A model generated the notes under the pieces. It was not told the origin of the DNA, did no database searches, and worked only from the letters and a program-made list of their open reading frames with translations. A stretch of DNA of 64,000 nt from Salminus brasiliensis (Eukaryota > Chordata > Actinopteri > Characiformes > Bryconidae), in NCBI RefSeq assembly GCF_030463535.1, contig NC_132899.1, forward strand, positions 16,836,990 to 16,900,989. Direction: 5' to 3'. Position 1 is the first letter of the stretch. The number at the start of each line of letters is the position of its first letter. A program made the position numbers and the translations under genes. Below, piece after piece: positions 11,417-23,078 of this stretch.

Positions 11417-11700
11417 GGTCTCTGCTCTGTCAAACTCTCTCTCTCTCTCTCTCTCCTTCCCAACTCTCCTTCTCCGTCAGCTGCTTGTGCAGGACTGTCT
11501 GGTTTAGACGTGAGAAACCCAATCCCTCACTCCCTCTGCTGACCAAGCCAATAGGAAGGAGGCAGAGGAGGAGAGGGAGGGAGGAAAGAGGGAGGAACTC
11601 AGGGTAATTATTGAGCAAAGTCACATGAGTGGTGGATTACAGGACTGCTGTGATTGGCTAGAGTCTCTGTTTGCAGAAAAACAGAGGCTGGTCTTCACAG
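11417..11700 (-). promoter_or_regulatory. Putative internal promoter/5' leader of the mixed-charge exon
   Basis: There is no good acceptor (no pyrimidine tract) directly before the large frame on the minus strand, so it is likely a first exon with transcription starting in this segment. The segment carries a CT/GA run at about 11432-11457 and further purine-rich sequence around 11558-11600, plus CCAAT-type ATTGG (minus CCAAT) motifs near 11551 and 11654. No TATA box is evident. This is inference. Confidence 0.35.
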
Positions 11701-13246
11701 AAATGCCTCTCCAGAAGAGGTGGGTTCACTCCCTTTTTTTTTTTTGTAGAAACTTTTCTGAGGCGTTTCAAACTTTCCACTGTTAACTAGAAAAACTTTT
11801 TTCCTGCTACTTAGGATTGTGACCCTGAGAATACTTGCTTTACAAACTCGATCTACAAACTAAATGCTTTGTAGACTTTTACTTTTAAACAATACATAAA
11901 TAGACTGAGCTGAAACCCAGGCAGACTGACACTTCTAGCATTTCCTCTCAAGCAAGATACCATTCACTTCTGTTCCAGCTTGATTAGCATAACCTTAGAA
12001 GCTGCTCACTGGTGTGGAACCAGCATATGGACACTTTTTTGGCCCATATTCAGAGCAATAGGATTCCCATGATTTCATAATTTTGCTTTTATGTTTTTCT
12101 GGGATGACCTGGGAAAGTTGGACACAAGCCGATTATACCAGAGACTGCGGTGTGCTGGAAAGTGCTTACAGACTCCACAATGAGCTATTGTTGAGGACTG
12201 TCCCCGGTCTCTGAGGCTGTGGCATGTTTTAGTGTGAGAAAAAAAACAGCTATTCATGGGTTCTAGTATAGTATATCCACCGCTTTCAAACTAATAAAAA
12301 GGAACAATTATGAGGGACATCATTTCAAAGCTTCTGCCCGCTAAAGAAAAGAAACTCCACCAGCAACAAAACACTGTGACAGCTAAAATAATTGCAGTTG
12401 GTGTGTTTTGCAAGAGTGGACAAAATGAGGAATGTTTAAATGATAAGTGAAGAATTAAATTTTTCCTTTAGCTTAAACTGTCTAAAAGTTATCACTGTGG
12501 ATCTCACATTACCACCAAAACAAAAAGCTCTGAAACCTAACATGCATAGCTTTTACAGTCTAAAGGGGTTAAGTGCAGCATTCCTTCTGTGTAATGGTAG
12601 GTAGAAAATCGTTTCATTTACATATGTATAGCTCACTGAAACTGCTGCTGTAGTCAATCTTTTATAAACAACAAATCACGTTGTTCCTTTCCTAACAAAC
12701 AAGCACCAAGATAACCGCTGCACACAGACCAGAATTCAGAACAGAATAACGACCATGTTTAAGCAGGATATAAGAAGCAAACAACAGCTAGGTGAATGCT
12801 GCAACTGTGGGGATTTGCATTACTCTGCAGGTTGGAACTCTGTGCTCAGTGTTAAAGACATGACAATTTTCCCACATCAAATTCTATAGCTTTCAAACTC
12901 TTCCATATTATTCCCAAATCGTAAATCAATCACAAAACACAACAGAGCACAAACAGCGTCTACACATCCATTCAGAATTAAGGGGACTTAAATAATGTGG
13001 TTCACTTCATCCACGTTATTCCTCCACAGTCCTTTATGGCATCTCTCTCAGCCACTCTCAATAGAGAGAGAAAAATTCACAGCTACTTAAAGCAGCCCTC
13101 TATTAACCTGAATGGCGACCGACACAGAAAAGCTCGGAGCTGGAGATCAGCAGCAAGATTGAAACGAGCACTTCACACATTTTTAGCAGCCAAGCTGGTT
13201 CCCAATTAGCCAGAGTGATGTGGAATAGTCAGCTGGAGTGGAGCAT

Positions 13247-13250
<4 letters not shown>

Positions 13251-13336
<86 letters not shown>
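13251..13336. repeat. (AC)n microsatellite, long
   Basis: An uninterrupted AC dinucleotide run of about 86 bp, giving poly-His/Thr and poly-Cys/Val chance frames on the two strands. Confidence 0.99.
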
Positions 13337-13338
<2 letters not shown>

Positions 13339-13441
13339 GGGCTGCACAATGTTGTTTGCTATTTGTTAGCATGACGTCTTCAGTATACAAACTACCTCGT
13401 AATGAGCATACTGAGCATGCATACTTACGGTTCACCATATG

Positions 13442-13900
13442 CATGTAGTGGTATGCAAAAGTTTGGGCATCCCTCAACAAATAACATGTTTTATTGATTT
13501 GTATATAAAGTCTAAGTTACACATCCACTACTGTGTGGTTGTTGTAGCACAGTGGGTAACGCCACCATTTTGGCCTTTGCACAATCCTACACCAATAAAA
13601 CTGTTCTCACATTTGAACTCAGGAAAATGTCTGGAGAATCCAGTCCAGACATTAATGCGGAGTTGCTCATTATGAGATATGCTCAATTCACACAAGGGCT
13701 TACTCGGACATTACCTCGGAATTATCTGGGTAACATCCAGTACAAATGATATGGACATTTGCTTTCACACATAAAGCTTCTCAGAGTAACGTAAAGATCT
13801 GGGTTACCTTGCATGTGTTGAAGAGCTTGAAGAGTGCTAGATTTGCCTGTGTGAAATAATTCAAATGTAAGTTGCTCTGGATAACAACATTAGCCAAATG
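13442..13900 (+). mobile_element. Composite of Tc1/mariner-like terminus and SINE/L2-type tail
   Basis: The left end reads GTGGTATGCAAAAGTTTGGGCATCCC, a terminus typical of fish Tc1/mariner-derived elements. A TGTAGCACAGTGGGTAACGCC block follows, and the right end reads GTAAGTTGCTCTGGATAA, an L2-type tail. The parts probably reflect nested or adjacent insertions. No intact transposase or reverse transcriptase frame is present. Confidence 0.5.
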
Positions 13901-14307
13901 TTGTAAAATGTACAGAACTATGGCATAATTGTGCTTGTTTCCTGCAGAAGATTATTTTTACTTATAAAGCCTAGAAATTTTTAAAAGGTTTTAGAAAGTT
14001 TTAAAGTAAAAAAAAAAAAAACTCTCATTTTACCAGGAATGTTTAAACTTAGGCAAATGTGATGCACTTAAAGTATTGCAAGGCATGTTAAAATGGCAAC
14101 ATGTGGCTATATACACACACACACGATACTTGTATCTGGTACTGAAGTTTACCTCCTGCTAAAGCCCCTCACTGTTAGAGAAGCTCCCCCAGGAGAAAGA
14201 ATGCCTTAGCAATATGAGAATCCCCAGATCACACAAAAGGGGATCTGCTTCAGCTCTAGGATTGGCTACTTTTGTCTTCTAGGTCTCTTATAATTCACAA
14301 CAGAGTG

Positions 14308-14352
14308 CCTGCGTGTGTGTGTGTGTGTGTGTGTGTGTATCTCTCTCTCTCT
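14308..14352. repeat. (GT)n with adjacent (CT)n
   Basis: A short GT run followed directly by a CT run. Confidence 0.95.
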
Positions 14353-15799
14353 CTTTTCTTTCAAACCTGATGTTGCCAATGTTCAGTTAAAGCACTGAAA
14401 GAGTCTTGTATGATGTACTGCAATAATAATATAATAATAATAAAGCACGGTACACAAATTAAATTCTGTACTTCTTGATACAAACTGACACATGCAAGTT
14501 GGAGCAATAACATCTATTAGCATATCTAAAAGATACAGGTGAAGAATTTTGATAAGATGAATAATTCAGAAATAATTATGCTTCTTTAGTCAACATAAGG
14601 TATCAGTTATAGTTTATTTGGTATTTATTTTAAAAGTAGGGTGCTGAATTTTAAAGTAAACTGCATGTCCTCATTTTACAGAGGAACATTAAAAGACTGA
14701 TTAAAAACAACAACAATTTAAAAGTATTTTTCTTTTAGTTCCAAAGATTATGATATTACACTTGTGACTGATCGGGAAAGTCGGGTATCGGGACAACCTC
14801 AAGCAGAACATTATAATTTTTTCTTTCTGCTTGTAAATCTCTCTCCTTCTCTTGCCCCCAGTCTCCTTTCCTATCTCAGCTACTCCAAGACGTTTCTCCA
14901 CCCTTCCGTCAAGACTTTGAACTGGGTGCTGTGACCACTCCCGTTTGACTCCCTGCAGTGACACAACAAGCAGCCTGTATTGTTCCTCCCTCCCAGCTGA
15001 GAAACACACCCTACTATGATACGTACAAACGCACCTCAGAAGAAACAGAAACCGGTCAGTGAACCCTGCTATTCGGAACATGCTGCATTAACACAGACGC
15101 AGACTTTCTGCCAGGATGATTAACACAGATCCAACACCTATTAGCTAAACGTGGAGACTCAAATAAGACTCTACAGCTGATCACAATATGAACGCTGCCG
15201 GTGTTCTAGCTCAGTGAAGCGAGCGGTAGTCCAATGGACAAAAGGAGGACACGGAGCACTGGTCAATCAAACCCAGAATTATTTTTTTTGCCAATTGTAT
15301 GTAATAAATCTTATTCATTATAATAAATCTTTCGTTTCTAATAATACAATATAAATAGGTTTCCCAATAAACAGCTGAAACTAATGTGCATTGCAGAAAT
15401 TCCACTCCTCAAACAAAGTGCTTGCACAGCTGTGTGTAAACACTACGATACATACTCAGTCCATGTTACCGACTGCTGTGTAAAAAGGCATGCCCAAAAA
15501 AAACACCGAGCACAAGAACAATCCTCACTGCAGAAGAAGAACACAGGTTTAAGGTTCATTCATATATAATCCTGAGGAAACTGAAAAGCATAACAGGGCC
15601 TCCGGCTGAATGCTAAAATGAAAACACTCTCATACCAGCCATTATCCATTTTCCTGTCAGTGCTGCTCTAAGAAAACAAGACCAATGAATCAACAGAACT
15701 CTGTAAAACTTTGAGATTAACAGTTATTACTTTCATTTCTTTATCCAAAAGTAATAAGGTTCCTAAACACAGGAATAATTATTTAGGTATTTAATCGTT

Positions 15800-16110
15800 C
15801 ATGCATTGACAGAATTTACAGTTTACGTATTACATTTATACTTTACTGAATTTGCAGTTGGAAATTTACACTTCATAAGACCTTCAAGACTTCAAATACA
15901 CAGTTCTTAAGATTTATAGTTCCCAAATACATTTTCTACAAGAATTACAGCTTATGTAATGAATCTATAGACTCTACAGTTACATAATAAATTTAGTTTA
16001 TAGAATATGCAGATTACATAACGAATCTACAGAATCTAAAATAAAAAAAACGTAGTTCACAGAATTTACAATTAATGTAATTAATTGACTTTACAAATCA
16101 GATTTTATTT
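15800..16110. repeat. Degenerate AT-rich minisatellite-like array
   Basis: Variants of a roughly 25-35 bp motif of the form ACAGAATTTACAGTTTACGTA with TAATGAATCTA recur at least seven times with loose spacing: for example ACAGAATTTACAGTTTACG, AAGAATTACAGCTTATGTAA, GAATATGCAGATTACATAA and ACAGAATTTACAATTAATGTAA. It looks like an old tandem array that has drifted. Confidence 0.55.
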
Positions 16111-16425
16111 ATAGCTTTTAGTTCATATATTCTATTTGTCAGGGTCAAGTCTGTAATTCAACCTTATTTCACATGTTTCGCTATAAACATTAATAAAACA
16201 TGACAATTACTTTATATTCTAATTATAATATATATGTATTAAATATATATGTCAATCATAATAAAATATCTGCTCTTCTACTCACAAACACATAGGTGGT
16301 TTTAACTGAAAATGTAGAATCTGCACTTCAGTCAGAATTTCTCCACAAGCAGAGTTTAATTAAAATAGATGAAATTGTACCAGGTTTTTAAGAATTAAGT
16401 TACAGATCTTAAATAAAATTCTTAC

Positions 16426-16750
16426 CTTCCCCTATAAAATTACACCCACTTTTTGGATGCTGTATTTGGCCCACCTCCCAGTTCTCAGTCCTACCTGGCA
16501 CATGCACGACTCTGGTGCGTAGAACTTGGCCAAAGACGGTTGTAAGCCGCGCTAAGGGCTGCACAAGAGATGTCCAGAGTCGAGTGTGGATCCTTGACTG
16601 CCCCATGAGCTCCACAGAACCCTGACAACATTGATGGGAGCTACACCCATATGAACAGACAGGCAGAGTGCGGGAGCTCCTCACACATTGCTCCTCACTA
16701 CAGGTCAAAAATGTGGCTCCTATGTAGGCTATGTGAGAAAGGTTCAGCAT
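16426..16750 (-). CDS. Candidate cryptic or alternative exon ending in phase 1
   Basis: A minus-strand open stretch of 108 codons begins at an ATG (16748-16750) and runs to a strong donor, GGGGAAG|GTAAGA, with the in-frame stop just beyond it in the intron. The exit phase is 1, the same as dnmbp exon 4 and the mixed-charge exon. The peptide is Cys- and Arg-containing with no recognisable domain, and the ATG context is poor. It could be an untranslated alternative first exon of dnmbp, a rare cryptic exon, or chance. Confidence 0.25.
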
Positions 16751-19444
16751 TCAGCACCTTAGTAGCATGCTCCTGTATCCCTGTAGAAGCATTTATGAAA
16801 CACTTCATCCTTGGATAAGAATCATACTTCAAGCATCTTACCTCTGAGCCTGTTTTATTAAATAGAAAATCGAAGCATCAGTAATATCAGTGCCTATCCA
16901 CATATTAACTGCCTTTTAAGGTATTAAACACAGTGACTCAGAATTACTGGGATCTTAATAAATATAAACAAGAAACACATTAAAAACTCTGTAATATACT
17001 GAGGACCAATGTAGGGAGCTTGCAGAGGAGAGTCTATTGATGAGAACTGAGAATACTGAATCACCTGGACAGATCTTCATTGAAGACACGCTCTAGGATT
17101 CATTTACATGGCCTCCTACCCTACTCAGCATCATGGCAGTTCTCCATATTGCTATTGTATAAAAGGGACAGTGCACAGTGGACAGGGTACATGTTTTGAG
17201 ATTTTATTAGTAAATAGTTAAGTAAATATTCATTTTTTCTCTCATATTTTCAGCGTTATGCTGTTCTTAGAAAAATTTAGAGTTGTTATTCTGGCCTAGC
17301 AAAACACAAACCTTCTCCACAGACCGAATACAAATCACAGAGCTCATGAGTTCTAGATAGCTTCACTGTGTTCTAATTGTGACCATGACACCAGAACCCT
17401 TTCACTGTGTGTTATTACAGCTCTGGTCTCAAGAGCTTCTAGTTACACTCTAGTAATCCCTGTGAAAAGCTCCTTGATCTTCTGAAACCGAGCTTCAAAA
17501 TTAGCGAGTTATTGTTCAGGGTAAAGGAGTAAAGTCACTCTTACTCACTGCTCCTCTCCTTCTGGAAAGGCGAAGAGTAAAGTCAGGCACAACCTCTATC
17601 TGTACCACAATCCAGTTTTAGGAGTCAGTCTCTGGAGGAGTGTTGCACAAGGTACTGTATGCAGTGTGCGTCAGTGCTCTTCTCTAGTTTTCTAGCTGCT
17701 AAGTCAATCAAATTGTACAAGCTAAATCAATCTGCCAAATTAAATTGTTCAAGACAATTTGATTAGAATGTGTAAAAGTCCTCATTTATTATCATATTAA
17801 AAAAAACTTTATAACGTTTAACGGAAGATTTCAAGTCATTTGGAGCATTTCTATTGGTAATGGACAACGGCTAGATTCTAATGACAGCTACGATATGGAA
17901 CACATTCAGGTGAAGTGTGTTATTCAGTAAAAGTGGTCTTATGCTCATAAAAACATCAACAAGTATGACCCATTCTGTTAACCCCTGTTGGATGAATGAG
18001 GCTATAATTGTATTTCTTAATATGAGGCTATATCGTATTTCCCTTCAAAACATGCTAATTAAGGCATTTGGTTATTTGATGTATTTTTTTAATGAAAGAT
18101 TTCTCTACTGATTATTGATAGTGAACTGACTGAATTAAAAGAAAATCAGTTATGTAAAAGTAAATTAACATTTGGCGCATTGGGACAATAATGTGCATTT
18201 GAATATTTTGCTATAGTATTGTTTGATCCATAGCACTGTGAAACTGCACTTGGTCCTGGCATTCGGGAATCAAGACAACCCCACTCTGGAGATTTCTCTG
18301 TAGTGAGCTCTCAACTGTGTCAGAGTACTTTCTACATTCTAATCAGAGGGCTCCCATACAGGTGTGAGGGTCAACCAGTGTTACACAGGGCCAGAGAGGC
18401 TGCTGAATACTACACAGAAGTGCTGAGAATGAGGCTCACTCACTAGACGCCTGAGATGAGTTCAACGAGTTAATGTAATCCATGCAAATCATTGTTTTCT
18501 TTTTTCTTTTGCACGTTTACACGTAAATTCACGTTGTACAATTTCCTTTAATCTTATTTTACTGACATTCTATGGACAATAAAGTAAATGAATAGGGAGA
18601 AAAACTGAACTGTGTTTAGGTCTGGAAAAACTGAGCAGAATATACAAGCCAAAATACTGAGCAGAAAACTAATTCTAATGCTGGAACACTACTGATCGCC
18701 CAGCTTGGTTGTTGCTGACAGCAGAGACAACAGTGATTGGTGGAGTGAGCTCATTTTGAGAAAGTTCACAAAAATCAAACATTAAACAAATGTTCGGTAC
18801 ATAAAAACTTTTGGGTAGCAATTTAACCACATCAATGTTGTAATCAACTATTTAATAATAGAGATGTTCTGATCAGGTTATTTTGCCCCTTGATCCAAGT
18901 CTCTTAATGCTGAGGTAAAAACAGAACTTTTCCAAAATAGTTTTATATAGTTTCAGATATTATTATTTTGGTTTTTTTTTCCATGTTCCACTGTAAACTT
19001 GTTTTACACTGCAGATTTTACTTTTAATAATAATAATGTCTGTTATAAATGTCGGGAATAATGTCTGTTAATGGCGCTATGAATACACTAGACGGCAGAT
19101 GGTTTAGAGTGCTCGGAACTGGATTGGCATTAAAATAGTTGATACCAATCTATTAAAATATGTCTGGATCAGATTCAAAGAAGTAGGTTCTCTCAGGATA
19201 TTACCTTATTTATATTATTTATTACAAACTATTTAATAGTAATATACTGGATATGTTGTCTCTATTTCACTACTGTGTAAACAGGCCCTGTGCATCAAGT
19301 TACACTTTGGTATTTAGTGGACGTTTAAACAGGAATGACACCAAAATACTCCCACACTATCAAAACACACGAAAGCAACGGCTGATTCCCTAACGAATTG
19401 TAATTAAATCATGATGATGTCACATGGCTGTCAATCAGTCTTAC
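16751..19444. other. Gene-free stretch in intron after dnmbp exon 4
   Basis: No exon could be supported. It contains an internal fragment of the MITE-like family at about 17805-17900 (TCAAGTCATTTGGAGCATTTCTATTGGT), a dispersed repeat copy at 18703-18780 and a retroposon-like tail near 18500-18600 (GACAATAAAGTAAATGAAT). Confidence 0.5.
18703..18780 (+). repeat. Dispersed repeat pair, copy 2
   Basis: CAGCTTGGTTGTTGC, GAGACAACAGTGATTGGTGGAGTGAG and an AAAGTTCACAAA segment match, with divergence, the copy at 4224-4300. The two lie in the same orientation 14.5 kb apart. Confidence 0.5.
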
Positions 19445-21754
19445 CTCGTAACTGCTGCTGCTCCAGGGTCAGCGTCTCCAGGGTGTAGGTGCAGAACTCC
19501 AGGTTCTCCAGGGCCTGTTGCCGTGCAGTCTCGTCCTCCTGCTCCTCGTCATCCAGCATGGCGCGCAGCTCCTGGGCCGTGTTGGTGTACATATCAATGT
19601 CCCTCTCTACTTCCTCAAGCCTGAGTAGAAGCCTGTACTGCTCCTCCTCCTCTCTTTCCCTTTCTCGCTCCATCTCTTTTTCCCTTTCAAGAGCATCTTC
19701 TGCCTCCTCTACCTCCTCAGCCACCATCTCTTCCTCTTGAGTCACCTCCACTTCCTCTTTTGGGAATAAGAGGGTAGAGGTCCTTGGAGGGGGGCGGTGT
19801 GCATCAGAGTTAGGGCGGGGACAAGGCGGAGGTGGACGGGGTGCTCTGCGAGCTGGCTTGTAAGGCTGCGGAGCAGCTCGTCCATTTGTTAGAGGAGCAT
19901 GAGCGTGGGAGCTAGGGGGCGCTGGTGGTCTCAAAATCCTGGGACGAGGAGGAGGTGGGCGGAGCGTCTTATGTCTCTCTAAAGAGGAGGTGGAGCCTGA
20001 ATGAGAGGAAGCGCGCGACAAGGGTCGGCCCAGTGAGGGGTGCGAAGAAGAGCCTCTGATGATGTCATTCTCGCTACTGTAGTCAAGGATGGAGAAGTGG
20101 CGTGACACTTTGTTTCCCCAGCCATTGTTTTGCTCCTCCCTCCTGTCCTGCTCCTCACTTGCCCCGCCCCCTCGGCCTGGAAGACTCTTTTCAAACTCCA
20201 GGAGCTGCTGGGACAGCTTGGCTTCCAGGTCACCTACACACGTGGCTAATGAGTCCAGAGTGTGTGAGGCTGACAGGCCATTGGTGCCCCGCCCCTGAAG
20301 CCATGTCCGCTTCTCAGTATGGCCATAAGAACTAAGGTCAGAGTCGTTAACACTGGCATGGCAAGTCAACTTCTTCTGCCTTTTCTTGTCCGCCAGGTTG
20401 GAGGAACTTCTGCTGAAAAACGGGTTCCTGCGGTCATGTGAGGCGTAGTGGCCATTGTTTCTAGACCAAGAGAAGTTACTCTGAGGGCTTGGAGAGGTTC
20501 TTTCAGGTAGATGAAGGCTCAGACTCCTGGCAGTGGGAGCAACAGAAGGTTCGGGTGGGCTACTGCGAGTGCCCATGCTCTGCTGCCTGTTGTTGAGTGC
20601 ATGGAGGCTGGGTCTAGGAGGCAGCTGTGGTCTAGGGGGTGTGGGGCTGCTTGAGTTAGTCCTCTGAATCACTCTGTGTGCTGAGCTGCCTGACCGACCG
20701 GTATGGATGAGCGGTGGTGGAGGCCTCTCTCTCCTCCTTGGTTGAGTCTGAGGGTGTCTCTGATTAGCTACTTCTTTATCCTGAGCTTTGTTTTTAGATT
20801 GTGAGTCACTTAAAGGAGTCTCCTTGCTTTCCTCCCTTTGCTCAAAGTAGTCCAGATCCCACACAGTGTGATCCTTATGGGTTTCACAAGTTTGGTCATA
20901 CTCCAGTACAGTGTGGTCTTGCTGACCAGAACTGTAATCAGAAACTGAGCTGTCCCTTTCCTCTTTTTCAGGGGTGCTGATTTCTCTGTTTATAGTTTGC
21001 ATTTGGGGCGCAGTCTGTAGCGGCTCCTCCATTTTCACAAACCGATGGGGGAAAATACCCCTCTGGCCCCGCAACTGACCCTCTAGCCAGCCATCTTCCA
21101 TGGTTCCGAGTATTCGGATCTTGTCCCCAACATTAAAGTCTAGTTCTCCAGGCTCTAAAGCTCTAAACTCATATAGGGCAACTCCATAAACACCTCCTTC
21201 CTCCTCGTCTTCTTCATCTTCTTCTTCCTGGCACTGCTGCAGTGCCTCCATTTCCACATCGTCTTTCAGTGCCTCTTCATCCTCTTCCTCGTCCTCATCT
21301 TCTTCCTCCTCCTCTTCTTCCCTATGCTCCTCTTCCTCTATTCTGCATTGGTGATACTGTCCTGGGCTTTGAGGCTCCAATTCCTGCTGAATCGAACGCA
21401 GGGGCATGAGGAGCTCCACAAAACCCTCAGGGAAGACTCCTGTTCTGCCTTCTAGCTCACCCTGGAACCAGCCTGGCTCAGGTATACCAACTATGGTGAT
21501 CACATCACCTTCCCGGAAGTCCAGCTCCTCATCCAGCTGAGCGTGGAGGCCCATTAGAGCACGGGCCTGGCCCAAAGCATGCGGGGGCAGTTCAGATGCC
21601 TGTGCAGCTGCACTGCGCTCACTCAGCTGCCTGGAGCGGCCGGACAGCTCCAGCTCCTTCACACACGACAGAGGGAAGAGTCCCCACGAACCCCAGGCAT
21701 TCCGACCCCGTTGCCAGACCGCATCCACTCTGGCCTCTCCAGCCACCACATCAC
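19445..21754 (-). CDS. dnmbp: dnmbp exon 4 (large exon: SH3-2 end, SH3-3, SH3-4, linker, coiled coil)
   Basis: The acceptor GTGCCTACAG precedes the exon and the donor CGAG|GTAAGA follows it; entry and exit are both phase 1 (2310 nt, 770 codons). It opens with the second half of SH3-2 ([17 protein letters not shown]), then SH3-3 ([30 protein letters not shown]) and SH3-4 ([25 protein letters not shown]), with the acidic tract between the last two. Polyproline segments such as RPPPPR and [10 protein letters not shown] follow, then an [20 protein letters not shown] coiled coil. The open frame extends a few codons beyond each splice site, but the splice signals and phases fix the ends. Confidence 0.95.
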
Positions 21755-23015
21755 CTGTAGGCACGAGGGGCATAAAGCACAAAAAAGGGCCATTAAGATT
21801 TAGCACAGATGTGTAAAAAGGCATTGATGAACTGTTAATTGCAGAATGTAGAAATTATTAAAATTGGTATCGTTTTTTGTTATTGACTACATTCCACTTT
21901 TTTCAACATCTGGGACTGGTAGGTACTGGGGGTAGTGCTAGGAGGCTTCTTGTGGTCAGTTTTGTTTTTATTTGTTTTAACAAATAACAATACATAGACA
22001 TACGGAACTGAACTTTAAATATAACAAATACTTTTGATTTAATAATTATTAGCAATTTAAAACAATATTCAGGTCAAGCTTGTTGTGATCTGGCAAAACA
22101 AACACAGCTAGTTAGCTATGATTGTTTCAATATTTTGTATCTGCAAAATGTTGAAAACCTCTGGTCTATAGAAAACAAACTATATGGAAATATGGTTTAA
22201 AGGCATTATGAATATGGCATTTTTCTGCAAGTAGAGAACAATTTCAATTTATTTGCTGAATTAAATTAAATTAAATTAAATGTGCCATAACACCTCCTTG
22301 CGACTCCATGCCATTCTATATGGGCTACATTTTATATTTTATTATATTAACGTTAAATTGAACACATAAGAACCAAAAGATTCGACTTATGTTCGCTAGG
22401 AAAATCAACATTACATATGTAGCTTCTCATCACTGTCCTGTAAAAGCTTTATATCTTATATCTTTAATTTCTGTTGTTTTTCAATTTCTGACAATTGGAT
22501 TTTGGCAGTTTCCCTTGCATTGTGTTACAATTTAATGAATCGACCAATAGAAAAGCTCCAAAACTAAATATTTGTACACTGACTTCCACTGAAACTTTTA
22601 ACCTTTTTGTGTCACCTGTAAATTTCCTATTTAGGATGTACAAAGTTGTCGTGTGACAGTGATGTTATGTTTATGTTTCACTCAGCCATGGCAATGAGCC
22701 AAGTGCACATATACACACATACACACTTATAAACACAGACATACGTATCCACAGGTCTGAGCTACCAGGAGTCAGAATGTCCATTGAGGTCACTGAGGTC
22801 AAATTCCACACAGTCCGGCTCCACCTCCTATTGTGTTCAGCTCATAAAGTAAAACACTGAGGAGCTCCGTAGAGTGATATACAGGAAATGTAATTCATCC
22901 AACTCACTCTCTCACACAGAAAAACAACTACAGGAACTGAGGTTTCCATAGAAAAAGTTCATGCTGAAAATGACACACTGGAAAAAGGACTCTAAACACC
23001 TAAAAAACAGTAAGC

Positions 23016-23078
<63 letters not shown>

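Larger units (their letters stand above)
11701..16425. other. Gene-free stretch
   Basis: No supported exon. It contains a long (AC)n at 13251, a composite SINE/MITE-like block at 13442-13900, small GT and CT repeats at 14308-14352 and the degenerate minisatellite at about 15800-16110. A 126-codon minus frame at 14701-15081 has no recognisable domain or flanking splice signals. Confidence 0.5.

Noticed and set aside
10423-11607. 394-codon plus-strand frame rich in Val, Leu, Ile and Ser
   Set aside because: It is the antisense of the mixed-charge exon: the minus-strand Arg/Asp/Tyr/Glu codons read as hydrophobic residues on the other strand. No start context or splice signals support it.
14701-15081. 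126-codon minus-strand frame
   Set aside because: No recognisable family and no flanking splice signals; ends in low-complexity Asn/Cys codons.
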